Assembly: GCF_030063205.1 (NCBI RefSeq)
Contig: NZ_JASISQ010000003.1
Span: 310,001-374,000 of the forward strand
DNA length: 64,000 bases
From: Arthrobacter antibioticus
GTDB taxonomy: Bacteria; Actinomycetota; Actinomycetes; Actinomycetales; Micrococcaceae
Direction of reading: 5' to 3'
Position numbers and translations under genes: made by a program. Positions 24,518-32,697 of the stretch are shown here, in pieces. Each line of letters opens with the position of its first letter. The first letter of the stretch is position 1. The notes below the pieces were generated by a model. The model did no database searches and was not told the DNA's origin. It worked only from the letters and a program-made list of their open reading frames with translations.

Positions 24518-26296
24518 ATGTGCGGAGCCTGCGATCCTAGATCGAATATAAATCCCGTCAAGCCCACCGTTGGCCTGTCTGCCGCGCCAGCCCCACCGGG
24601 CCTGCGCGGCACTCATAAACAACACGGTCGCCGCAGTCAAAGCGGTCGACACCTAAAAGCACTTCCCGAGCAGTTGGATCCCACACTTTGGCAGGACGGG
24701 CCAGTCGAAGCTGAGCTATTGATCACCGGCGGCCCCGTCATCACCATGGACAAAGACCGTCCTAATGCAGAAGCGGTTGCCATCCGCCAGGGACGAATCA
24801 TGGCCGTTGGCTCAAAGGAAGAACTGCGCTCCCTAACAGGCACCAAAACAGAGGTCATTGATCTTGACGGCCGAACGCTGTTGCCAGGGCTCATTGATCC
24901 GCATATGCATTCCTCCATGGTCCAGCTCAACGACTGGGTTGATGTGAGCCCGATGAAGACACCAACGCAGGACGAGGTATTTGCGGCTCTCCGCAATGCC
25001 CCCGCAACCTCAACCGGATGGGTCTTGGCTCAGCAGTTCGACCCCAGCATCACCGAGGGCCACCCCGTTCTGAACCGTGAAGTACTTGACCGTCTGGTTC
25101 CTGACCGTCCTCTTCTGGTGCTGGAAAGCAACGGGCACATCGCCTACGTAAATTCTGTGGCTCTAGCCCAAGCCGGGGTGGACAGGGAGAGCCCCGACCC
25201 GCCCGCAGGAAGGTACACCCGCGACGAACGTGGTGAACTGACCGGACGCTTGGAAGAGTCCTCAGCCCTGGTTGCTTTCCGCCAAGGCATTCCATTCGTT
25301 ACCGGAGATGCCGCCACAACCCGCATTCGCGAACTGCTATGGCATGCAGCAAAAAAGGGCGTCACCCTGCTTCACGACTGCGGAATTGGTTCAATCGCGG
25401 GCACCTCAGACTTAGCAGGATTACAAGATGCTCTCGATGCTGATTCACCCGTACGATACCGGGGGATGCTTGTTTCAACCGCCTATGACGCGTGGATGGA
25501 CATGGGAATCCGGCCAGGATTCGGCAACGACCTGTTCAGGGTTGGCGGTATCAAGGCCTGGTCTGACGGTTCCAACCAGGCTGGCACAGGTTACCAACGC
25601 GAACCCTATCTGGGCCAGACAAGCCGGGGTTCGCTGAACTACTCACCCAAAGAACTAGCGGACGTAGTGCTGCGCGCGCACCTGGACGGCTGGCAGGTTG
25701 GGGTGCATGCCAATGGCGATGCAGCCATCGACGTGACCATCGATGCCTTTGAACAAGCGTTGCGCAACCATCCCCGTTCCGATCACCGCCATAGGATCGA
25801 GCACTGCAGCGTTATGCGCCCTGAACACATCGAGAGAATGGTGGGACTGGGGCTGTCACCGTCATTTTTGATCGGCCATATCCGCTGGTGGGGTAAGGCT
25901 TTCCAGGACAGGCTGCTGGGCCCTGAACGGGCCGCATTTTACGATCCGTGCGCCTCGGCTCTGAGCGCGGGCTTGCGGATCTCCCTGCATAGTGATTGGA
26001 ACGTCACTCCGCTGGAGCCACTTCGCTACGTCCAAGATGCTGCCACCCGAATCATGGCCGAAGGTGGGGACGTCTTGAATATTAACGAACGCATTAGCGT
26101 AGAGGCAGCCCTTCGGGCCGTCACGATCGACGCCGCCTGGCAGTGCGGTGCGGACACGATCACCGGCTCGATCCAGACTGGTAAATACGCTGACCTTCTG
26201 ATGTTGGAGGAAAACCCGTTGGAGGTCCGGGCAACATCGATCGACGCCATTGCCGTTTCCCAGACTTTCCTGGCCGGCAAAGTGTGCTCCCGGTAA
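24518..26296 (+). CDS. YtcJ-type amidohydrolase
   Basis: 592 residues from the ATG at 24518, whose N-terminus MCGACDPRSN resembles related actinobacterial proteins. The catalytic part starts near residue 68 (ELLITGGPVITMDKDRPNA) and has the metal-binding pieces GLIDPHMHS, LHDCGIGSIAG, HANGDAAIDVTIDAFE, HRIEHCSVM and LHSDWNVTP, all expected of the YtcJ branch of the metal-dependent amidohydrolases. These enzymes hydrolyse amide or imide bonds of small molecules; the substrate is unknown. It stands alone. The last 50 residues (GSIQTGKYADLLMLEENP) are the usual closing beta-sandwich. Confidence 0.9.
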   Translation: MCGACDPRSNINPVKPTVGLSAAPAPPGLRGTHKQHGRRSQSGRHLKALPEQLDPTLWQDGPVEAELLITGGPVITMDKDRPNAEAVAIRQGRIMAVGSKEELRSLTGTKTEVIDLDGRTLLPGLIDPHMHSSMVQLNDWVDVSPMKTPTQDEVFAALRNAPATSTGWVLAQQFDPSITEGHPVLNREVLDRLVPDRPLLVLESNGHIAYVNSVALAQAGVDRESPDPPAGRYTRDERGELTGRLEESSALVAFRQGIPFVTGDAATTRIRELLWHAAKKGVTLLHDCGIGSIAGTSDLAGLQDALDADSPVRYRGMLVSTAYDAWMDMGIRPGFGNDLFRVGGIKAWSDGSNQAGTGYQREPYLGQTSRGSLNYSPKELADVVLRAHLDGWQVGVHANGDAAIDVTIDAFEQALRNHPRSDHRHRIEHCSVMRPEHIERMVGLGLSPSFLIGHIRWWGKAFQDRLLGPERAAFYDPCASALSAGLRISLHSDWNVTPLEPLRYVQDAATRIMAEGGDVLNINERISVEAALRAVTIDAAWQCGADTITGSIQTGKYADLLMLEENPLEVRATSIDAIAVSQTFLAGKVCSR

Positions 26297-26384
26297 CTTC
26301 GTCCCCGCGCAGGCACTCGCCTGGACGGCTCAGCTTGGACGGCTCAGCTTGGAAGCAGGAGGCGTTGCACAGTAATCTCAACCC

Positions 26385-27104
26385 ATGACCGCCAACAAAG
26401 CCAACCCCAAAAACACCGCTGCTAAGAAGAACGCGCAAAAGCCCAGTAAGGAATCAACCACCGCGGCCGGGCGCCCGCAGTTCTCCCCCGGGGACCTTGC
26501 ACCAGCAACAGCTGTGGCCTTCGTTTTTTTGATTCTGCGAATCTTTGCCGTATCCGGCTATGACTGGAATACAGCGTTTGCGGTGAGTACCACGCTAAGT
26601 GTCAGTGACGGATTAGCTTTGGTCTTTGGTTCCCTCATGGCAGGTCATGTTCTTGTGGAGATTTTGCTGGTGGGCGTTCTTCCGCTTCTGATCGCGACGT
26701 TCTTGTGGTCCTCGAGCGGGCACCGGGCCACAGTGCTATTAGCTACCACTTTGAGCGCCGTCACACTGATTGCGTTGACAGTCAGTTTCCAAATTTGGTG
26801 GTTGCCGATAGCAACGGCAGCCGTATTCGTTGTGTTCGCGCTAACGCACAGGCTCTCGGTAAAGCACTGGCTGCGCCGCGTGTTTTCAGTGGCCATGGCC
26901 AGCGTTGGCGGCGTGGCCGCAGTGGCGGTATTGCTTGTTGCTGCTTTTGTCCAGACACCGTGGGTTCCCCAAGAGCACATCCAAACCACAGATGGCATGC
27001 TCATTGGCTACGTTCTCAGCGTGGATTCCGGTTACCTGAATGTGTTGACGCAGGAGCATGAATTTGTGATCCTGAACAGCGGCGATGTGCTTTCCCGCAA
27101 GTAG
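26385..27104 (+). CDS. Membrane protein of unknown function
   Basis: 239 residues: a lysine- and alanine-rich N-terminal tail (NPKNTAAKKNAQKPSKE), then four membrane helices between about residues 42 and 190, and a soluble C-terminal 45 residues (GYVLSVDSGYLNVLTQEHE) that look like a small beta domain. No known motif. The ATG has no strong ribosome binding site (CAGTAATCTCAACCC precedes it). It is followed by a strong bidirectional terminator shared with putP. Confidence 0.7.
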   Translation: MTANKANPKNTAAKKNAQKPSKESTTAAGRPQFSPGDLAPATAVAFVFLILRIFAVSGYDWNTAFAVSTTLSVSDGLALVFGSLMAGHVLVEILLVGVLPLLIATFLWSSSGHRATVLLATTLSAVTLIALTVSFQIWWLPIATAAVFVVFALTHRLSVKHWLRRVFSVAMASVGGVAAVAVLLVAAFVQTPWVPQEHIQTTDGMLIGYVLSVDSGYLNVLTQEHEFVILNSGDVLSRK

Positions 27105-27142
27105 CACCCGCACGCAGCACCACCGCAGATAGTGAGAAAAAA

Positions 27143-27194
27143 GAGGGCACCGCAACCGTCGAGTAAATACTCAACGGTTGCGGGCCCTCGTTTT
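27143..27194. terminator. Bidirectional rho-independent terminator
   Basis: GAGGGC, AC, CGCAACCGT, a small loop around AGTAAATACT, then ACGGTTGCG and GCCCTC followed by GTTTT. On the other strand the stem is followed by TTTTTTC. It lies between the convergent membrane-protein gene and putP, so it serves both. Confidence 0.9.
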
Positions 27195-27243
27195 CGCAAT
27201 CCAACGTTCCCTTTCGGAGACGCCGTTGGCAGGTGGGGTGGGA

Positions 27244-28767
27244 CTATTCCGCCGCCACCATGACAGGCTTCTTGTCGCTTGAATCTGCGAGCATCGCCGT
27301 GAATTCCTCTTCGATGACCGGGTTCTTCTTGTAAGTCATCTTAGAGATGACTACTGCCAACAAGAGGTTGATCAGGAATGCAGGGACGATTTCATACATG
27401 GCATCATGGAGCACCGGGGTCTTGCCCCAAGCAAACACCACGATGGTTCCTACGATCATGCCCACCAACGCGCCGCGGGCAGTGAGCTTGCGCCAGTAAA
27501 GGCTCAGCAACACGATGGGACCGAATGCGGCACCAAATCCTGCCCATGCGAAGGACACCAACTCTAGGATGCTTGCTTCACGGTCCAAGGCAATAACGGC
27601 AGCAATAACAGCCACCACCAAGACGCCTAGGCGGCCCAGGGCAACCTGGCGTTTAGGCGAGGACTCCCGGCCGGTCATGTTGTAGAGGTCTTCCACCAAG
27701 GCGGAGGAGCAAACGATCAGCTGTGAGGAAATGGTGGACATGATGGCAGCCAATACTGCCGCCAGAACCAAGCCCGCAACGAACGGGTGGAAGAAGATCT
27801 GACTCAGTCGCAGGAAGACCGTTTCTGGGTCATCAAGTCCCATGGAGGGATTCTCAGCGAAGTAACCGATACCTACAAGAGCGGTGCACACTGCACCGGT
27901 TGCGGCCAGAACCATCCAGCCAATTCCGATCCGGCGGCCAACTTTGGCGTCCTGCGGTGAGCGCAGAGCCATGAATCGCACAATGATGTGCGGCTGGCCG
28001 AAGTAGCCCAAGCCCCATGCCGCGGTGGAGAAAATTCCCACCGCCCATACCAGTGCGTTTCCGTCGCCGAAGCCGGCGAACAGATTTAAGTTATCCGGAT
28101 CAATGTTTTGCAGCCGGGTCACAGTAGCCCCAACGCCGCCGGTTTGAACAACGGCAATGATCGGTACCACTATGAGAGCCGCAAACATCAAAATCCCCTG
28201 GGCGACGTCGGTCAGGGTGGCTCCAATGAAACCGCCGAAGAGAGTGTAGGTCAAAGTGATAATCGTGACCACACCCATGCCGACCAAATAGGGCCAGCTG
28301 AAGGAAGCTTCAAAGAACTTTCCTGCCGCTACCATGCCTGAAGATACGTAGAAGGTGAAGAACACCAAAATGATCAGCGATGAGGCAATGCGCAGCCAGT
28401 GCGAGTTCTCCTTGAGCCGCTTCTCAAAAAAGCTCGGAATGGTGATTGCGTTTTGTGAGATCGCTGTGTAGGAGCGTAGCCGGGGGGCTACAAACTTCCA
28501 GTTCAGCCACGCGCCAATGGTCAGTCCAATGGCGATCCAGGCCTCCACCAAACCACTCAGGTAAATGGCGCCAGGCAGACCCATGATGAGCCATCCAGAC
28601 ATATCTGAGGCGCCTGCTGACAGAGCGGCAACGCCTGGCTTTAGTTCACGTCCTGCCAGCATGTAGTCATCGAGGTCATTCGTCTTCCTGAAGGCGAAAT
28701 AACCGATGGCGAGCATTCCCGCCAGGTAAACCGCTATCGCAAGCAGTTGAAAAGCATGTTCAGTCAC
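27244..28767 (-). CDS. putP: Sodium/proline symporter
   Basis: 507 residues from the GTG at 28767, preceded by AAAGGAAC; the frame stays open further upstream without recognisable sequence. Thirteen membrane helices of the solute:sodium symporter family. PutP-specific stretches: FRKTNDLDDYMLAGRELKP, SAGASDMSGWLIMGLPGAIY (sodium-site helix) and WGLGYFGQPHIIVRFMALRS. It imports L-proline with sodium, for nutrition or osmoprotection. No putA or regulator is adjacent. Length is normal for the family. Confidence 0.95.
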   Translation of the reverse strand: MTEHAFQLLAIAVYLAGMLAIGYFAFRKTNDLDDYMLAGRELKPGVAALSAGASDMSGWLIMGLPGAIYLSGLVEAWIAIGLTIGAWLNWKFVAPRLRSYTAISQNAITIPSFFEKRLKENSHWLRIASSLIILVFFTFYVSSGMVAAGKFFEASFSWPYLVGMGVVTIITLTYTLFGGFIGATLTDVAQGILMFAALIVVPIIAVVQTGGVGATVTRLQNIDPDNLNLFAGFGDGNALVWAVGIFSTAAWGLGYFGQPHIIVRFMALRSPQDAKVGRRIGIGWMVLAATGAVCTALVGIGYFAENPSMGLDDPETVFLRLSQIFFHPFVAGLVLAAVLAAIMSTISSQLIVCSSALVEDLYNMTGRESSPKRQVALGRLGVLVVAVIAAVIALDREASILELVSFAWAGFGAAFGPIVLLSLYWRKLTARGALVGMIVGTIVVFAWGKTPVLHDAMYEIVPAFLINLLLAVVISKMTYKKNPVIEEEFTAMLADSSDKKPVMVAAE

Positions 28768-29004
28768 TAATTGTTCCTTTACATTCTTTGACGCATCATT
28801 GCGTTCATGGATAGCACCCAGAACAGCTGGATTGTCACAATGAATGGCGGCCAATATTTTTGACAAGTAGTTCGAACATACCAAAATCCTTGTTCACACG
28901 CGATGCTAGAAGCAGAGGACTATAACAATTCCCGGCCAAGTTGGCCATTTACCAGAACCGTGTGAGATCCTGCCCCAGCTCACTTAAGACGATAAAGTGT
29001 TGAC

Positions 29005-29835
29005 ATGAACCAGACCTCAGCCAAAAGCGATACATTACGTCAAGTGGTGGTGGCCATCAGCGCCGTCGTAGCGATCATCGGTTCCTTCATTGGATCCGGG
29101 GCCGCCGGTGGCACCCCGATACAAAATGCCTCCAACGGCGCATTAGCCGCCGATGCCACTCTTATAGCCCCCGATGGTCCCGCTTTTTCAATCTGGAGCG
29201 TAGTGTATTTAGGCCTGGTGGCCTACGCAATCTGGCAATTTCTGCCAGCCCAAACCAAGCAAATCCGCCACCGCCTGCTGGGATACCCCGCAGCGGCATC
29301 ACTGCTCCTGAATGCGGCCTGGATCCTGAGTATTCAGTTCGATCTGCTCTGGCTGAGCGTTCCAATTATTGTTATATTGCTTGCGGTGCTGGCATCGATC
29401 TTCGTGCTGCTCTTGCGCTACCGTCCAAGCAACACTTGGGACGCTCTGATCACTGACGGCACAATGGGGCTTTACCTTGGGTGGGTGTGTGTGGCTACAG
29501 CCGCCAATGTTTCTGCCGTTCTTGTGGCCTCTGGCTTTGCTGGATTCGGGCTCAACCCCAATATCTGGTCTGTGCTAGTTCTCGCCGTTGCCGCAGCTGT
29601 GGGAATCGCCTTAGCCCTGTACGGTAAGGGCCGTTTGGCGCCCACAGCGTCGCTATGCTGGGGCCTGGTATGGGTAGCGGTGGCAAGGCTCACCGGTGAT
29701 TTACTCTCTACTCCTACGGCAGTTGCGGCACTAGTGGCCACCGCTTTGGTACTCATCGTCACCCTCGTTGCACGCTTCCGCGCAACAAGTTCAACACGTT
29801 CAAGCCGTTCAAGTAGGCCAGCTGCCACGGCCTGA
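29005..29835 (+). CDS. TspO/MBR-like membrane protein
   Basis: 276 residues with about seven hydrophobic helices. The segment APDGPAFSIWSVVYLGLVAY, followed by LLNAAWILSIQ, DLLWLSVPIIVIL and GLYLGWVCVATAANVSAVL, follows the pattern of tryptophan-rich sensory (TspO-like) proteins in their longer actinobacterial form, which carry extra helices. TspO proteins bind tetrapyrroles or sterol-like ligands; nothing here tells the ligand. The C-terminus TSSTRSSRSSRPAATA is encoded by short degenerate repeats. No regulator adjacent. Confidence 0.7.
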   Translation: MNQTSAKSDTLRQVVVAISAVVAIIGSFIGSGAAGGTPIQNASNGALAADATLIAPDGPAFSIWSVVYLGLVAYAIWQFLPAQTKQIRHRLLGYPAAASLLLNAAWILSIQFDLLWLSVPIIVILLAVLASIFVLLLRYRPSNTWDALITDGTMGLYLGWVCVATAANVSAVLVASGFAGFGLNPNIWSVLVLAVAAAVGIALALYGKGRLAPTASLCWGLVWVAVARLTGDLLSTPTAVAALVATALVLIVTLVARFRATSSTRSSRSSRPAATA

Positions 29836-29917
29836 GCTCGAAGCAGAAGTCAGAAGTCAAAAGTCTAAAGTCTAAAGTCAGAGAACTCTAGCGAACGCTC
29901 CTGCCCACAGCTAGGGT

Positions 29918-30091
29918 ATGGGCATGAGCAAGCATCCAGATGACAACGACAAAGACTTGATCAACGGCGCCCCTGCGGGTGACCCGCTTACCGAGGCCTA
30001 TACAGGGATGGTTTCCCCTGACATCGAGGAAATCAACGAACACGCTGCAAGCCGCGCCAAGGAAGATCAGGTGGAACCGGACAGCATGTAG
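29918..30091 (+). CDS. Small acidic protein, 57 residues
   Basis: A short frame that reads MGMSKHPDDNDKDLINGA, then PAGDPLTEAYTGMVSPDIEE and INEHAASRAKEDQVEPDSM. It is strongly charged, without hydrophobic segment or cysteine, and its composition and codon pattern look coding. The second ATG (29924) is an equally good start. CTAGGG lies just upstream. It stands 44 bases before the PH-domain gene in the same direction. Function unknown; such small acidic proteins recur in Micrococcaceae genomes, as I recall. Confidence 0.6.
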   Translation: MGMSKHPDDNDKDLINGAPAGDPLTEAYTGMVSPDIEEINEHAASRAKEDQVEPDSM

Positions 30092-30135
30092 GAGCGAATC
30101 TGCGCTGGGGATGCGCCAAAGTCTGGCATTCTTGA

Positions 30136-30762
30136 ATGATCATGGACATAGCCTCGAAAAGCCAGCGTACAGTGACCGTCTACTCCGCTCCCACCCGCGT
30201 CCTTGCTGCGGTTGCCTGGGCGTTTTGTGCTTTCTTTGCGGTGAATTTGCTCTTCACAGGCAGCCCTCTTTCCATTTGGCATTTCATGCCGTGGCTGTTC
30301 TTCGTGGCGTGGGGCATCTTCATTTTGCTGTGGCGCCCGCAGCTGCTGATTCACCCTGAGGGCCTATCCATCCGCAACCTTCTGCGCGACCACGAAGTCC
30401 CGTTCAGCGAACTCACCGCTGTGCGCGTCATGCAAACCGTCAGCTTTGACACCAGCGCCGGGCGCATTTCTAGCTGGGGAGCTCCGGGAGCCGGCAAATT
30501 GGGTCCTAAAATGCTCACCGGGACCGGAGGCGTGCGCACTATGGCGTCCCTACCCCACACTCAAGCGATGGTGCAAGCCGCGTGGGATAGCTGGGAGCAG
30601 TCCCAAACTCCCCTTCAGCAGTACGACGCCGGAACCTCCCTCCCCGATCACTCCGGCTACCAGCCCGGTGCACAACCAAAGGTGACTAGCAAGTGGAATG
30701 TACCGGCCGCCGTCGCCGGTGTCATTGTGCTGATTCTGGCCATTCTCAGCACGCTCATATAG
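30136..30762 (+). CDS. Membrane-anchored PH-like domain protein
   Basis: 208 residues. Two membrane helices near residues 22-42 and 47-65 are followed by a short bacterial PH-like region (QLLIHPEGLSIRNLLRDHEV then PFSELTAVRVMQTVSFDTS), a polar linker and a C-terminal single helix (VPAAVAGVIVLILAILSTL). This is the layout of small actinobacterial PH-domain membrane proteins of unknown role. The ATG at 30142 is an alternative start. It ends ahead of a strong terminator shared with the convergent peptide transporter operon. Confidence 0.75.
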   Translation: MIMDIASKSQRTVTVYSAPTRVLAAVAWAFCAFFAVNLLFTGSPLSIWHFMPWLFFVAWGIFILLWRPQLLIHPEGLSIRNLLRDHEVPFSELTAVRVMQTVSFDTSAGRISSWGAPGAGKLGPKMLTGTGGVRTMASLPHTQAMVQAAWDSWEQSQTPLQQYDAGTSLPDHSGYQPGAQPKVTSKWNVPAAVAGVIVLILAILSTLI

Positions 30763-30805
30763 ACCACAGTGCGCCTAGAACAGAGTTGGCCTAGAGCAGA
30801 AACGA

Positions 30806-30842
30806 AAGGCCCGGCCCGCTCAAGGAGAGCGGACCGGGCCTT
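30806..30842. terminator. Terminator between convergent genes
   Basis: AAGGCCCGG, C, CCGCTC, loop AAGGA, GAGCGG, A, CCGGGCCTT: a 15-pair GC-rich stem with one mismatch. It lies 44 bases past the PH-domain gene and 17 bases past the peptide-binding protein gene on the other strand, so it is positioned to end both transcripts. Confidence 0.85.
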
Positions 30843-30858
30843 CATGCTGCGTTGTGAG

Positions 30859-32586
30859 TTAGGACTTGAAGCCCACAGTTGTCCAGTCAATTGATTCGAA
30901 CTGGGCCGCACCGTAGTTGACCAAGCCCGTCTTGACACCCAAAGTGTTCGGGGTAGGGGTCATCGGGATCACGGGGGTGTAATCAAAGATCGTCTTGTCG
31001 ATCTTGTTCGCCAGTTCAATGCGTTTGGCCGGGTCCAGCTCTGCGTTGGCCGCGCTCCACATCTCACCGAGCTTCTCATCTGTGATGCCGGTGAAATTCT
31101 GACCGGCATCCACCGGGTAGAAGATCGACTCCGAGGAGGCAACCGGGTAAGCGGTCCCTGACCAGGCGAAGCCGGTCATGTCGAAGTTGGACTTCAGCAC
31201 GTAGTCCGCGAAGAACTTATCAGCCGGAACTGTGTCATTCTTCAGCGATATGCCCACAACTTTGAGGTTGGCCTGAAGCTGCTTGAAAATCTGCTCTGAT
31301 ACCGGGTTGTTGGCATCCAGAGTGTACGTGATTTCCAGCTTGGCGCCGTCCTTTTCCTGGATACCGTCGGCACCCTTGGTGTAGCCGGCTTCCTTCAGCA
31401 GTTCTTCGGACTTAGCTGTATCAAAACCAATAACAGCCGTGGCGTTATCTGTGTAGCCCTTCTGCCCGGGCATGTAAATGTAGCTGTTCTGGCTCGATAC
31501 CGGTGCACCGATGGGGCTCAGACGGCTAGCGGAAATGGTGTCGCGATCAATGGCGCGAGCCACTGCCTGACGAACCAACACATCCGCCAGTGGTCCCTTG
31601 GAACCGTTCATGGTGACGTGGTTCCAGGTCAGGCCACCGGACTGCTGGATGGCACCGTCGGCACGCTTTTTGGCGGTGTCGTAGTTGTTCTTGTTGGTGC
31701 CGATGCTAAAGGCATCCAGTTCCTTGTTGGCGTACGCCTGGGCGAGGGCATCACGAGAAACAACCTTCATGATGATCTTTTCCAGCTTCGGCTTTTCACC
31801 CCACCACTTCTCGTTGGGGAGCAAAGTGATTACCTGACCGGCGGTGTCTACCTTATCCACCTTGAAGGGACCACTTGATGGCAGGGGCTTTGACTTGTAA
31901 CCCTCGTTGAACGCCTTCACGTCGGAAGCAACGGCGGCAGGAAGCACAGCTGTTTGCACCGCACCGGCGGTGCTACCGCCAAGAATGGAAGGCCAGTCAG
32001 CGTTCTTGTTCTTGAAGGTGATCTTGAAGTTGAAATCCGAGTCTTCCTTGGTGACCGACTCGATGTCCTTGTAGACGTTGTCGCCAACAATCTGGTAGTC
32101 AGCGTTGGTGCCGTTGTTTGCCTTGATCGTGGCGTCGTAGTCCTTATAGGTGATGGGAGTGCCATCCTCCCAGACTGCCTTCGGATTCAGCTTGATCTCA
32201 ACCACCTGGGGATCTTCGCTGGCCAGTTTAACTTCCGTGGCGTAATCCGGGTTCAGTTCCCAGCCACCATCGACGGTGTTGCGAACCGGGCCACCCGTTG
32301 TGGGGTCCAGCACCTCGCTACCGGCCTTGACGTTACCGTCCACCTGCATCGTGTTCCAGTTATCAGGCATCTGGTCCACGGCAAGTGTCAACGATCCGCC
32401 ATCTTTCACATCAGCGTAATCAGCCACGGTCCAAGCCGTTGTGGGCAAGGCCCCCGTTTCAGCAGCGCCCTTGCTACTGTCCACGTTGGGCTTGCTGTCA
32501 CCGCCACCGCCGCCTGCACTGCAGCCTGTGACCGTGAGGGCCAGAGCTAGAACTCCGGCGCCCATCATCTTCTTGATTTGTTGCAT
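30859..32586 (-). CDS. Peptide ABC transporter substrate-binding lipoprotein
   Basis: 575 residues. The signal peptide ends in lipobox LTVTGC (Cys near residue 22) followed by a glycine linker, so it is a membrane-anchored lipoprotein. The rest is a family 5 (DppA/OppA type) binding protein: KDGGSLTLAVDQMPDNWN, AVWEDGTPITYKDYD, RADGAIQQSGGLTWNHVTM and ARAIDRDTISASRLSPIG. It captures oligopeptides or similar solutes for the permease encoded just upstream. Here the binding protein is the last gene of the operon, 111 bases behind the ATPase gene, with a hairpin in that gap. ATG with GGGAGGA. Confidence 0.93.
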   Translation of the reverse strand: MQQIKKMMGAGVLALALTVTGCSAGGGGGDSKPNVDSSKGAAETGALPTTAWTVADYADVKDGGSLTLAVDQMPDNWNTMQVDGNVKAGSEVLDPTTGGPVRNTVDGGWELNPDYATEVKLASEDPQVVEIKLNPKAVWEDGTPITYKDYDATIKANNGTNADYQIVGDNVYKDIESVTKEDSDFNFKITFKNKNADWPSILGGSTAGAVQTAVLPAAVASDVKAFNEGYKSKPLPSSGPFKVDKVDTAGQVITLLPNEKWWGEKPKLEKIIMKVVSRDALAQAYANKELDAFSIGTNKNNYDTAKKRADGAIQQSGGLTWNHVTMNGSKGPLADVLVRQAVARAIDRDTISASRLSPIGAPVSSQNSYIYMPGQKGYTDNATAVIGFDTAKSEELLKEAGYTKGADGIQEKDGAKLEITYTLDANNPVSEQIFKQLQANLKVVGISLKNDTVPADKFFADYVLKSNFDMTGFAWSGTAYPVASSESIFYPVDAGQNFTGITDEKLGEMWSAANAELDPAKRIELANKIDKTIFDYTPVIPMTPTPNTLGVKTGLVNYGAAQFESIDWTTVGFKS

Positions 32587-32605
32587 TATTTCCTCCCATT
32601 GGTGT

Positions 32606-32639
32606 TCCCCGGCGGATCATAGGTCTTGTTCCGCGGGGA
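32606..32639 (-). promoter_or_regulatory. Intra-operon hairpin before the binding-protein gene
   Basis: TCCCCGGCGG pairs with CCGCGGGGA around 15 bases, with one bulged G. It lies between the double-ATPase gene and the binding-protein gene. Such hairpins can protect the abundant binding-protein mRNA after processing; that role is inferred only from position. Confidence 0.35.
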
Positions 32640-32697
32640 CTTTGGCTACGGTAAGTCTTTGAGGTTTTTCATGACGGTTATCATGAGGTTCGCAAGT

